DNA of 44,100 nt, taken from JAOTWJ01 sp036398175. GTDB lineage: Bacteria; Gemmatimonadota; Gemmatimonadetes; Gemmatimonadales; GWC2-71-9. The stretch spans positions 1-44,100 of the forward strand of contig DASWHL010000090.1 of NCBI GenBank assembly GCA_036398175.1, in the 5' to 3' direction. The translations under genes were made by a program, and so were the position numbers. A model generated the notes under the pieces. That model was not told where the DNA came from and ran no database searches. It saw nothing but the letters and a program-made list of their open reading frames with translations. How positions within the stretch are numbered: position 1 is the first letter of the stretch; every line of letters starts with the position of its first letter. This document shows, piece after piece, positions 26,129 to 34,025 of the stretch.

Positions 26129-26775
26129 GGCGCCAGCCTCCCCACGCGTCCCTGAAGTTCGGCGCGCGGCAGCGCGCCCTCACGCACCAGGCGCGCCCGC
26201 GGTCCCGTGCAGTCTACGATCGTCGAGGGTGGCACGTTCCCCAGCACGCCGCCGTCCAGGATCAGCAGCGTGCCCGTGGCAATCGCGTCGGCGAACAGGT
26301 CCTGGATGGCCCCGACCCCCGGAGCGGTGGGGCCGCCGGGGCGGTTGGCGGACGTCGAGGTGAGCGGCTCACCCAGCTCCTCGATCAGCCGCGCGATCCC
26401 GGCGTGGGAGGTCCAGCGCACGGCAAATCCCCCTTCCGGGCCGCACAACGTGGCCGGCAGGCGCCCGCCACCCGGCAGGATCAGCGTCAGGGGTCCGGGC
26501 CAGAACGCCTCGGCCAGGGCGTTGGCCGCCGCGGAGAACACGAGCCCGGCACGCTCGGCCATCTGGCGGCTCGCCACCAGCAGGAGAAACGGTTTGCCGG
26601 GATCACGACCCTTCAACGCCGACAGTGCCGCGACGTCCGCCTCCCGGGCGCGCGAGCCGAGCCCGTACACGGTCTCCGTGGGATAGGCCAACAGCCCGCC
26701 GCCGGCGAGGTGCGCCCGCACGGCCGGGACCGCCGTGGCGCGGTCTTCCCGGGTGAGGAACGGGAGCACGGTCAC
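26125..26775 (-). CDS. tsaC: Threonylcarbamoyl-AMP synthase (TsaC/Sua5/YrdC)
   Basis: 216 aa, so the short TsaC form without the Sua5 C-terminal domain. Makes threonylcarbamoyl-AMP from threonine, bicarbonate and ATP for the t6A37 modification of ANN-reading tRNAs. Motifs: LLAYPTETVYGLG, KGRDPGKPFLLLV (nucleotide-binding Lys/Arg), GPLTLIL, and LTSTSANRPGG. Coupled by ATGA overlaps to ispD upstream and to the phosphatase downstream. Confidence 0.95.
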   Translation of the reverse strand: MTVLPFLTREDRATAVPAVRAHLAGGGLLAYPTETVYGLGSRAREADVAALSALKGRDPGKPFLLLVASRQMAERAGLVFSAAANALAEAFWPGPLTLILPGGGRLPATLCGPEGGFAVRWTSHAGIARLIEELGEPLTSTSANRPGGPTAPGVGAIQDLFADAIATGTLLILDGGVLGNVPPSTIVDCTGPRARLVREGALPRAELQGRVGRLAP

Positions 26776-27440
26776 GGCCGCGCGAGCGCCTCCGCCAGCT
26801 CGAAGTCGTCCGGCGTGGTCACCTTGATGTTGGTGGCCCGGCCGGGCACGAGCACGACCCGCCCGCCCGCCGCCTCCACCAGGCCGGCGTCGTCGGTCGC
26901 GTCCAGCGCGTCGCCGGCCGCCGCGTACGCGGCGGCGAGGAGCGCGCGGGGGAATCCCTGCGGTGTCAACGCCCGGTAGAGGCCCGCGCGGGACGGGGTC
27001 GCCGTCACCTGACGCCCGTCGTCGCTGCGCTTCAGGGTATCGCTCACGGGAACGGCCGGGAGCGCGCCGGCTCCCTGTTCCGCCACCGCAATCACCGCGT
27101 CAATCTCCGCGGCCGACACGAACGGTCGGGCGGCGTCATGGACCAGGACGATGCCGCACGCGGGATCGAGCGCCTGGAGGGCGCTGCGCACGGAGGCCGT
27201 GCGGGTGGCGCCTCCCGCCACCACCCGCAGGTGGTGGCCCACCACGGCCGAGAGCCAGTCCGGCGGCGCGGACGCGTGCTCGGCCGGCAGCGCCACCACG
27301 ATCTCCTTCACGCGCGGGTGCGACGCAAACGGCCGGATGGCGCGGAGCAGCATCGGCACGCCGGCGATGCAGCGGAACTGTTTGGGCACGCCATCGCCCG
27401 CCCGTTCGCCCTTGCCGGCGGCGGGCAGGAGGACACCCAC
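26772..27440 (-). CDS. ispD: 2-C-methyl-D-erythritol 4-phosphate cytidylyltransferase
   Basis: 222 aa from a GTG at 27440, 1 bp after the radA stop; an upstream in-frame ATG inside radA would add non-homologous sequence. Third step of the MEP isoprenoid pathway. N-terminal CTP-binding VLLPAAGKGERAGDGVPKQF, then VHDAARPFV and the TPQGFP segment near the C-terminus, and NIKVTTPDDFELAE. ispF, often fused or adjacent, is absent here. Confidence 0.95.
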   Translation of the reverse strand: MGVLLPAAGKGERAGDGVPKQFRCIAGVPMLLRAIRPFASHPRVKEIVVALPAEHASAPPDWLSAVVGHHLRVVAGGATRTASVRSALQALDPACGIVLVHDAARPFVSAAEIDAVIAVAEQGAGALPAVPVSDTLKRSDDGRQVTATPSRAGLYRALTPQGFPRALLAAAYAAAGDALDATDDAGLVEAAGGRVVLVPGRATNIKVTTPDDFELAEALARP

Positions 27441-27441
27441 G

Positions 27442-28809
27442 TCAGGCGGCGAGTCGGGCGGCGAGGTCGGCGACATGGGCGAGCGGCACCAGCTCGATCT
27501 GGCCGTGGCTCTTGGTGCGGGTGGAGACGAAGGCGCGGCGGAATCCCAGGCGTTGCGCCTCGGCCAGGCGGCGGTCGGTGGCGCCCACGGGACGGATCTC
27601 GCCGGCGAGCCCCACCTCGCCCAGGAACACGGCATCGGCCGGCAGCGGCTGGTCCGCCACGCTCGACACCAGGGCCGCCACGACCGCCAGGTCGGAGGCG
27701 GGTTCGATCAGACGCACGCCCCCCGTAACGTTCACGAAGACATCGAGGTCGTGGAACGGAAACCCGCCGCGCCGCTCCAGCACCGCCAGCAGCACGGCCA
27801 GCCGTTTCTGTTCGAGCCCGGTGGCCACGCGCTGCGGCGTCCCGAATCCCGCCTTGGCGGCGAGCGCCTGGATCTCGATCAGGACGGGCCGCGTGCCTTC
27901 CATCATGGCGGTCACGGCGGTGCCGGCGGTCTCGGCGGACCGGCCGGCCACGAACGCCGCTGACGGGTTGGCGACCGGGATGAGCCCGGCCGAGGTCATC
28001 TCGAAGATGCCGACCTCGTCCACCGAGCCGAACCGGTTCTTGACCGCGCGCAGCACGCGGAAGCCGCTGGCGGGCTCGCCCTCGAAGTAGACGACCGTGT
28101 CCACGACGTGCTCGAGCGTTTTGGGGCCGGCAATCATGCCGCCGCGGGTCACGTGGCCCACCAGGACCACCGCGGTCCCCGAGGCTTTGGCAAAGCGCAT
28201 CAGCCGCGCGGCGCATTCGCGCACCTGCCCCACGTTGCCGGGCGCGCCTTCGAGCTCGTCCGCATAGGTCGTCTGGATGGAATCCACGATCACGACGCGG
28301 GCGCCGACGGCGGCGGACTGGGCGATGACCACGTCCACGCGAACCTCGGCCAGCGCCAGGACGCGGCCGGCGTCTTCCTCGATGCGGTCCACCCGCAGCC
28401 GGACCTGCTCCACCGATTCCTCGCCGGTGGCGTAGAGCGTGGGGACGCCCCGCGCCTCGAGGCGCGCCGCGGCCTGGAGCAGGAGCGTGGACTTCCCGAC
28501 CCCCGGCTCGCCGCCGATCAGGACCAGCGAACCGGGCACGATCCCGCCGCCCAACACGTAGTCGAGTTCCGAGAGTCCCGTCTGGAGGCGGGGCAGCCGC
28601 TCGGTCGAGACTTCGGACAGTCGGACCGGCGGTCGGTCACTCGATGGGGTGGACGCCGCCCGCCGCCCTGCCGGCGCGCCGGGCCGCCGCTGCACCACTT
28701 CTTCCACGAGCGTGTTCCAGGCCCCGCAGCCTTCGCAGCGCCCGGCCCACTTGGGATGCTCGGCGCCGCACTCCGCGCACCGGTGGACGGAGTGCCGCTT
28801 ACCCGCCAT
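27442..28809 (-). CDS. radA: DNA repair/recombination protein RadA
   Basis: 455 aa from MAGKRHSVHRCAECG at 28809, overlapping the end of dnaB by 11 bp. Order: four-Cys zinc finger (Cys11, Cys14, Cys25, Cys28), RecA-like ATPase with Walker A GGEPGVGKST and Walker B VVIVDSIQTTY, the RadA-specific KNRFG motif, and a C-terminal Lon-like domain. A DnaB-like branch-migration motor in recombination; its position directly after dnaB is consistent with replication/repair. Confidence 0.97.
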   Translation of the reverse strand: MAGKRHSVHRCAECGAEHPKWAGRCEGCGAWNTLVEEVVQRRPGAPAGRRAASTPSSDRPPVRLSEVSTERLPRLQTGLSELDYVLGGGIVPGSLVLIGGEPGVGKSTLLLQAAARLEARGVPTLYATGEESVEQVRLRVDRIEEDAGRVLALAEVRVDVVIAQSAAVGARVVIVDSIQTTYADELEGAPGNVGQVRECAARLMRFAKASGTAVVLVGHVTRGGMIAGPKTLEHVVDTVVYFEGEPASGFRVLRAVKNRFGSVDEVGIFEMTSAGLIPVANPSAAFVAGRSAETAGTAVTAMMEGTRPVLIEIQALAAKAGFGTPQRVATGLEQKRLAVLLAVLERRGGFPFHDLDVFVNVTGGVRLIEPASDLAVVAALVSSVADQPLPADAVFLGEVGLAGEIRPVGATDRRLAEAQRLGFRRAFVSTRTKSHGQIELVPLAHVADLAARLAA

Positions 28810-30214
28810 TGCCCCGGTCCGCGGCATGTTCCGTGGCGGTGCGTTCCGTGAAGGAGTCGAACCGGGTGTACTGCTTCAGGAAGGCGAGCTTGAGCGTCCC
28901 CGTGGGACCGTTCCGGTGCTTGGCCAGGTGCAGCTCCGCCATGCCCTCTTCCGTGTCCTCCTTTTCCAGGATGGCCGCGTACATCTCGGGCCGGTAGATG
29001 AACAGCACGAGGTCGGCGTCCTGCTCAATGGCGCCGGAATCCCGGAGGTCGGAGAGCATGGGCCGGCGGTCGCCGCCCCGCTGCTCGGGAGCGCGCGAGA
29101 GCTGCGACAGCGCGATCACCGGCGTCTGGAGTTCCCGCGCCAGCGCCTTGAGGGACCGCGAGATGTAGCTGATCTCTTCCTGCCGGCTCTCCGCCCGCCC
29201 GGTCCCCCGGATGAGCTGGAGGTAGTCCACCACGATCAGCCCGATGTCGTGCTCCGCCTTGAGCCGGCGCGCCTTGGACCGCAGCTCGAGGAGCGTGAGC
29301 GCCGGCGTGTCGTCAATCCAGATGGGGGCCGTGCCGAGGAGACCCGCGGCGCGCGACAGCTTGGGGTAGTCCTCGGACCGGAGCCCGCCGCTCCGCAGCC
29401 GGTGCAGGTCCACGAATGCCTCGGCCGAGAGGAGCCGCTCCACCAACTGGTCCTTGGACATCTCCAGCGAGAAGATGGCCACGGGGACCTTGGACTCCAG
29501 GGCCGCGTTGGCCGCGACGTTGAGGCAGAAGGATGTCTTTCCCATCGAGGGCCGCGCCGCCACGATAATGAGGTCGCTCCGCTGAAAGCCGTTGGTCTTG
29601 CCGTCCAAATCTGCAAAACCACTCGGAACTCCGCGTACCGATTCATCGCCGCGGTCCCTCGCTTCGATGCGCTCCATCGCGAGCCACATCAGCTCCTTGA
29701 TCCGGACCACTTCCTGGGTGCCGCGGGCGTTGGAGACCTCGAAGACCTTCTGCTCGGCCTCGTCCAGTAACGTGCCGATGTCCTGGCGGGCCTCGTAGCC
29801 GGACTGGACCATCTGCGTGCCGACCTCGATGAGGCGGCGCAGCAGGGCCTTCTCCCGGACGATCCGGGCGTGGAACTCGACGTTGGCGGCGGTGGGGACC
29901 GTGTCGAGCAGCTCGGCCAGGTACTCCATCCCCCCGGCCGCCTCGAGGTCGCCGCGGCGCTCCAGCTCGTCCCGGAGCACGAGCGGGTCCAACGCGTCGC
30001 TCCGGTCAATCACCTGCGCCATGGCGCGGAAGATCCGGCGGTGCGACTCGCGGTAGAAGCTGGCGTCGTCGAGGGCCTGGACGGCCTTGAGCGCCGCGTC
30101 CTGGTCCAGCAGCATCGCCCCGAGGACCGCCTGCTCGGCCTCGGGGCTCCACGGCATGCGCCGCAGCTGGTCGTCGCTACCGGTCGAGGAGCTGGCGGGC
30201 GATACGGACGTCAT
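28799..30214 (-). CDS. dnaB: Replicative DNA helicase DnaB
   Basis: 471 aa from 30214; the ATG at 30157 (MPWSPEAEQAVLGAML) is an alternative that would avoid a 38-bp overlap with the preceding gene. The N-terminal domain (EAEQAVLGAMLLDQDA) binds primase and loader; the C-terminal RecA-like motor has Walker A in AARPSMGKTS, Walker B in LIVVDYLQLI, and the QLSRAPEQR and DLRDSGAIEQDAD motifs. Unwinds DNA at the fork as a hexamer. No intein seen. Confidence 0.97.
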   Translation of the reverse strand: MTSVSPASSSTGSDDQLRRMPWSPEAEQAVLGAMLLDQDAALKAVQALDDASFYRESHRRIFRAMAQVIDRSDALDPLVLRDELERRGDLEAAGGMEYLAELLDTVPTAANVEFHARIVREKALLRRLIEVGTQMVQSGYEARQDIGTLLDEAEQKVFEVSNARGTQEVVRIKELMWLAMERIEARDRGDESVRGVPSGFADLDGKTNGFQRSDLIIVAARPSMGKTSFCLNVAANAALESKVPVAIFSLEMSKDQLVERLLSAEAFVDLHRLRSGGLRSEDYPKLSRAAGLLGTAPIWIDDTPALTLLELRSKARRLKAEHDIGLIVVDYLQLIRGTGRAESRQEEISYISRSLKALARELQTPVIALSQLSRAPEQRGGDRRPMLSDLRDSGAIEQDADLVLFIYRPEMYAAILEKEDTEEGMAELHLAKHRNGPTGTLKLAFLKQYTRFDSFTERTATEHAADRGNGG

Positions 30215-31034
30215 CCCACGTCGGCCGTTTCCAGTTCGGGTTCCGCAGCAGCGCCGCCGGGTGATAGGTCACGACGAGCGGGATGCCGCGATACTCGTGC
30301 ACGCGGTTCCGGAGCTGGCCCAGCGAGGCACGCGTCTGGAGCAACGCCTCCGCGGCCGTGGCCCCCATGGCCAGGACCACCTTGGGACGGATCAGCGCGA
30401 GCTGCCGGTGGAGGTACGGCATGCAGGCTTCCATCTCGTCGCCCTGCGGCTTCCGGTTGTCCGGGGGCCGGCACTTCACCACGTTGGCGATGTACACCGT
30501 CTCGCGCGGGCAGTCAATCGCGGCCAGGATCTCGTTCAGCAGGTCGCCGGCACGCCCCACGAACGGCCGGCCCTGGGCGTCCTCGTTGACGCCCGGCCCC
30601 TCCCCCACCACCACGAGGCGCGCGTCCGCCGGCCCCTCGCCGGGGACGGCGTTCGTCCTGCCGGCATGCAGGCGGCAGCGCGTGCATGCCCGGATCTGCG
30701 CCACCACCGCGTCGAACGCGGCCGAGGCCAGCGGGTCGGTTGCGAACAGATCCGTATCCGGGGCCTTCACCACGATCCCCGGCGGCGGGATCGGGGGGAG
30801 GTCGGTCTGCCAGCGCGCCGTCGCCCGGCCGGTCGGGCTGCGTGCGGGGGCGCGCGGCGGCGGCGTCTGGCGCGGCTGTCGTGGGGGCGGTGGCGCGTCC
30901 CCGACGGCGGCCGCCTGCTCGAGGGCGTTGGCGGCGGCAGCCGTCGCGGCCGGTCGCGGCAGCGTGATGGCTCGCGCACCGAGGGCCACCTGCTGGGCCA
31001 GATACCGGCGCACGAGGTCGCGCGGCTCGGTCAC
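30177..31034 (-). CDS. Uracil-DNA glycosylase, family 4 (Fe-S)
   Basis: 285 aa. An Ala/Pro/Arg-rich low-complexity N-terminal region of about 105 residues precedes the catalytic domain. Motif A is GEGPGVNED (144-152); motif B is TYHPAALLRNP (256-266). Cys117, Cys120, Cys188 and Cys204 match the four cluster-binding cysteines of this family. Removes uracil from deaminated DNA, relevant for a GC-rich genome. It overlaps the coaBC stop (ATGA). The N-terminal extension may be unstructured, or bind a partner such as SSB/PCNA-like clamp; no motif proves it. Confidence 0.94.
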   Translation of the reverse strand: MTEPRDLVRRYLAQQVALGARAITLPRPAATAAAANALEQAAAVGDAPPPPRQPRQTPPPRAPARSPTGRATARWQTDLPPIPPPGIVVKAPDTDLFATDPLASAAFDAVVAQIRACTRCRLHAGRTNAVPGEGPADARLVVVGEGPGVNEDAQGRPFVGRAGDLLNEILAAIDCPRETVYIANVVKCRPPDNRKPQGDEMEACMPYLHRQLALIRPKVVLAMGATAAEALLQTRASLGQLRNRVHEYRGIPLVVTYHPAALLRNPNWKRPTWDDVRIARQLLDR

Positions 31035-32221
31035 AGGAGCGTCTCCACCGCGTCCAGGATGCGCGCGGCGGCGGCCTGCTTGGACTCGAGCGGTCCCGGC
31101 GTTTCTCCCTCCGCGGACACGAGGGTCACCCGGTTCGTGTTCACTTCGGCGCCCGCCCCGGGCTCGGCCAGGTTCAGCACGACCAGGTCGAGCCCTTTCC
31201 GCTCGCGTTTGGCGCGGGCCTTAACCAGGCCGTCCTCGGTCTCGTAGGCGAATCCCACCAGCACCGCCCCCGGCTTCCGGAGCGGCCGCGTGGTCTCGAG
31301 CACGTCCTCGGTGGGCACGAGCGTCACGGGCAGCGTGCCGTCCTTCCGGGACCGCTTGGCGACGGCCGGCGTGTCGGGCCGGTAGTCGGCGGGGGCGGCG
31401 GCCATCAGGAGCACGTCGGCTTCCGGGAGATGGCGGGCGACCGCGGCGGCCAGGTCCGCGGTGGACTCGACCCGCTCGATCCGCACGCCGGTGGGCGGTT
31501 CGAGCGCGGTGGGACCCGCGAGCAGCACCACCTCGGCGCCGCGGGCGTACGCGTCGGCCGCGAGCGCAAAGCCCATCCGGCCACTCGAGATGTTGGTCAC
31601 CACCCGGATGGGATCGAGGTGCTCGCGGGTGGGCCCCGCGGTCACCAGCACCCGACGACCCCGCAACACGCTGGCGTCACCCCGCAGGGCGCGCACCGCG
31701 GCCGCGAAGATGGCCTCGGGTTCGGCCATCCGCCCCGGGCGCTCGCTGGGCCCCTCGGCCAACGGGCCCACGTCAGGTCCCACGAAGCGCCAACCGCGGC
31801 CGCGCAGCGTCTCGAGATTTGCCTGGGTGGCCGGGTGCGCGTACATGGCGTCGTTCATGGCCGGCGCGGCCAGGACCGGCCCTTCCCGGGCCAGGAGAAT
31901 GGCCGTCAGCACGTCGTCCGCGATGCCGGCGGCCGCCCGGGCCAGCAGGTTGGCCGTGGCCGGGGCCAGGACCACGAGATCGGGATCGCGCGCCAGGGCG
32001 ATGTGGTCGAGCGCGCGGCCCGGCGTCCAGAGGGAGGTCAGCACCGCCCGACCGGTGAGCGCCTCGAAGGTGAGGGGCCGAACGAACTCGGCGGCCGCCG
32101 CGGTGAGGACCACGTCGACCGCCGTTCCGGCTTCCGCGAGCCGGCGCGCGAGGGTGCACGCCTTGTAGCTCGCGATGCCACCGGTCACGCCCAGCAGGAC
32201 GCGCCGGCCAGCCAGGATCAC
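31031..32221 (-). CDS. coaBC: Bifunctional phosphopantothenoylcysteine decarboxylase/synthetase
   Basis: 396 aa, two domains. CoaC half (to about 185): flavin-dependent decarboxylase with LLGVTGGIASYKA, APAMNDAMY and the APATANLLARAAAGIADD segment. CoaB half: VLVTAGPTREHLDPIRVVTN, SSGRMGFALA, and a Lys-rich loop (AKRSRKDG), which joins cysteine to phosphopantothenate with CTP. Steps 2-3 of coenzyme A synthesis. ATGA overlaps with rpoZ upstream and the glycosylase downstream. Confidence 0.97.
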   Translation of the reverse strand: MILAGRRVLLGVTGGIASYKACTLARRLAEAGTAVDVVLTAAAAEFVRPLTFEALTGRAVLTSLWTPGRALDHIALARDPDLVVLAPATANLLARAAAGIADDVLTAILLAREGPVLAAPAMNDAMYAHPATQANLETLRGRGWRFVGPDVGPLAEGPSERPGRMAEPEAIFAAAVRALRGDASVLRGRRVLVTAGPTREHLDPIRVVTNISSGRMGFALAADAYARGAEVVLLAGPTALEPPTGVRIERVESTADLAAAVARHLPEADVLLMAAAPADYRPDTPAVAKRSRKDGTLPVTLVPTEDVLETTRPLRKPGAVLVGFAYETEDGLVKARAKRERKGLDLVVLNLAEPGAGAEVNTNRVTLVSAEGETPGPLESKQAAAARILDAVETLL

Positions 32222-32430
32222 GTCTCCTGCCGCCGCCGACGGATCAGCTTGTACGTCAGGCCGCCCGCGGCCAGCTCCTCGAGCGCCCGGGTGGTGAGCT
32301 TCTTCTCGAGATCCACGGACTGGTCCCGCGGAAAGTCGTTCACGAACCGCGCGAACTTGGCGGCCACGAGCACGCTCAGATACTTGTTGCCCGCGCGGCG
32401 GGCCAGCTCGTTGGGAGTGAAAATGCGCAT
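32218..32430 (-). CDS. rpoZ: RNA polymerase omega subunit
   Basis: 70 aa. Short helical protein that helps assemble the beta' subunit. Recognised from the order gmk-rpoZ-coaBC and the motifs AGNKYLSVLVAAKFARFVND and KLTTRALEELAAGGLTYKL. It lies 8 bp after gmk, and its stop overlaps the coaBC start. Confidence 0.92.
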   Translation of the reverse strand: MRIFTPNELARRAGNKYLSVLVAAKFARFVNDFPRDQSVDLEKKLTTRALEELAAGGLTYKLIRRRRQET

Positions 32431-32438
32431 GCTGCCGG

Positions 32439-33083
32439 CTACATCCTTTCCGTGGCGGTGGCCAGGTCCGCGAGGTCGCGGATCAGGGACCGCAAGGTGG
32501 TTTCCAAGGCGGGCTGCCGGCTTGGGCGGCGCGACTCGGCGTCAATGATCGCCGCCACCTCCGCCACGGCCTGCGTCTTGTCCGAGTTGGTGACGACGTA
32601 ATCGTACGCCGCCGCCGCCTCCAGCTCCTGCACCGCCCGCCGGAGCCGCCGGGCCAGGTCCGGCCCCCGCTCCGTGTTCCGGCCTCCGAGCCGCTCTACC
32701 AGCGACCGGGCCGAGGGGGGAATTATAAAGACGCTCACGACGTTTTGGCACCGGGCACGGATTTGTCGCGCCCCCGCCACCTCGACGTCGAGCAGGACGT
32801 GGCGGCCCTCGGCCAGGACCCGGTCCACCTCGGCCCGGAGCGTCCCGTAGCGGCGCTCCCCATACTCGGCCCACTCGAGGAAGTCGTCCGCGTCCACGCG
32901 GCGCTGGAATTCCTCCGGCGTCAGGAACCAGTACTCGACCCCGTTCCGTTCGCCCGGCCGGGGCGATCGGGTGGTGGCGGAGACACTGAACCCCAGGTCC
33001 TCGCGGGCGGCGAGCAGGGCCTGCGCGATCGTCGTCTTGCCGGCGCCGGACGGAGCGGACAGCACGAGGAGAAACGGTGTCAC
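32439..33083 (-). CDS. gmk: Guanylate kinase
   Basis: 214 aa. Phosphorylates GMP to GDP. P-loop LSAPSGAGKTTI at residues 8-19, the GMP-binding segment TTRSPRPGERNGVEYWFL, EWAEYGERRYG, and the lid region RLRRAVQELEAAAAYDYVV. Start overlaps the yicC stop (ATGA), the standard yicC-gmk-rpoZ order. Confidence 0.97.
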   Translation of the reverse strand: MTPFLLVLSAPSGAGKTTIAQALLAAREDLGFSVSATTRSPRPGERNGVEYWFLTPEEFQRRVDADDFLEWAEYGERRYGTLRAEVDRVLAEGRHVLLDVEVAGARQIRARCQNVVSVFIIPPSARSLVERLGGRNTERGPDLARRLRRAVQELEAAAAYDYVVTNSDKTQAVAEVAAIIDAESRRPSRQPALETTLRSLIRDLADLATATERM

Positions 33084-33961
33084 TCGATGTTCTCCAGCTG
33101 CTCCCGGAACCGCTCCAGTTCTTCCTTCATCCCGATGACCGCGGCGGCGATGGCCGCGTCGTTGGCCTTGGAGCCGATCGTGTTGATCTCGCGGAGCATC
33201 TCCTGCGCCAGGAAGCCGAGCCGCCGGCCGGGCGGCGCGTCCGCGGCCAGCAGCTCCCGGGCCGCCGCGAGATGCGTCGCGAGCCGCACCACCTCCTCCG
33301 TGACGTCCAGCCGCTCCGCCAGGTAGGCGACTTCCTGCGCCAGCCGGTCCGGGTCGGGCTGGCGCCCATCCAGCAGCTCGGTCACCGCCGCGCGCAGGCG
33401 CTCGCGCTCGGCCACGAGCCGCTCCGGGGCGCGGGCCCGCACGCGCGCCAGGCCGTCCGTGAGGTGGCCAAGCCGGGCCAGGAGGTCGGCCCCGATGGCC
33501 GCGCCCTCCTGGGTGCGCATGGCCAGGACCTCGTCCACCGCGCGGTCCACGATGCCGAACAGCTCGGACTCGGCCACGGCCGGCGTTTCCTCCCCGGCGT
33601 CCACCTGAAGGACGTCCGGCTGTCGGGCCAGGAACGCCGCGTCCACCGTATCCGACAAATGCAGCGCGTTCCGCAGCTCCTCGACGGCCGCCAGGATGGC
33701 GCGCGCGCGCGGCACGTTCACGCGGATGGTGCCCTGCGGGATGGCCGGGTCCTCGATCCAGCGAATCGAGACGTTCACGTGCCCCCGCTCGATCCGCGCG
33801 CGCAGGCGTTCGCGCAGCGCGGCCTCGAACCCCTGGAATGCCCCGGGCATCCGCAGCTGCGCGTTGAAATGGCGATGGTTGACGGTCCGGACCTCGACCT
33901 GAAGCCGACCGCCTCCGGCCGGTCCGTCCGCCACCCCGAAGCCGGTCATGGATCGCGGCAC
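33080..33961 (-). CDS. yicC: YicC/YloC-family endoribonuclease
   Basis: 293 aa from a GTG at 33961 with GGAGG four bases upstream; this restores the usual family N-terminus with RSMTGFG, so it is preferred to the ATG at 33949. Family motifs: LQVEVRTVNHRHFN near the start, GHVNVSI, and the C-terminal GRRLGFLAQEMLREINTIGS followed by a helix ending in LENIE. Members are endoribonucleases that affect small-RNA turnover. First gene of the long run down to carA. Confidence 0.94.
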   Translation of the reverse strand: MPRSMTGFGVADGPAGGGRLQVEVRTVNHRHFNAQLRMPGAFQGFEAALRERLRARIERGHVNVSIRWIEDPAIPQGTIRVNVPRARAILAAVEELRNALHLSDTVDAAFLARQPDVLQVDAGEETPAVAESELFGIVDRAVDEVLAMRTQEGAAIGADLLARLGHLTDGLARVRARAPERLVAERERLRAAVTELLDGRQPDPDRLAQEVAYLAERLDVTEEVVRLATHLAAARELLAADAPPGRRLGFLAQEMLREINTIGSKANDAAIAAAVIGMKEELERFREQLENIE

Positions 33962-34025
33962 CAGTCCTCCCCCGCGGCGCGGGCGAATAAGGTAGCCCAC
34001 CCCCTCCGTGGCCGGTAGCCGCGGA

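Noticed and set aside
33962..34025. Promoter for yicC (TACCTT in the gap)
   Set aside because: No TTGAC-like box at 16-19 bp; left unassigned.
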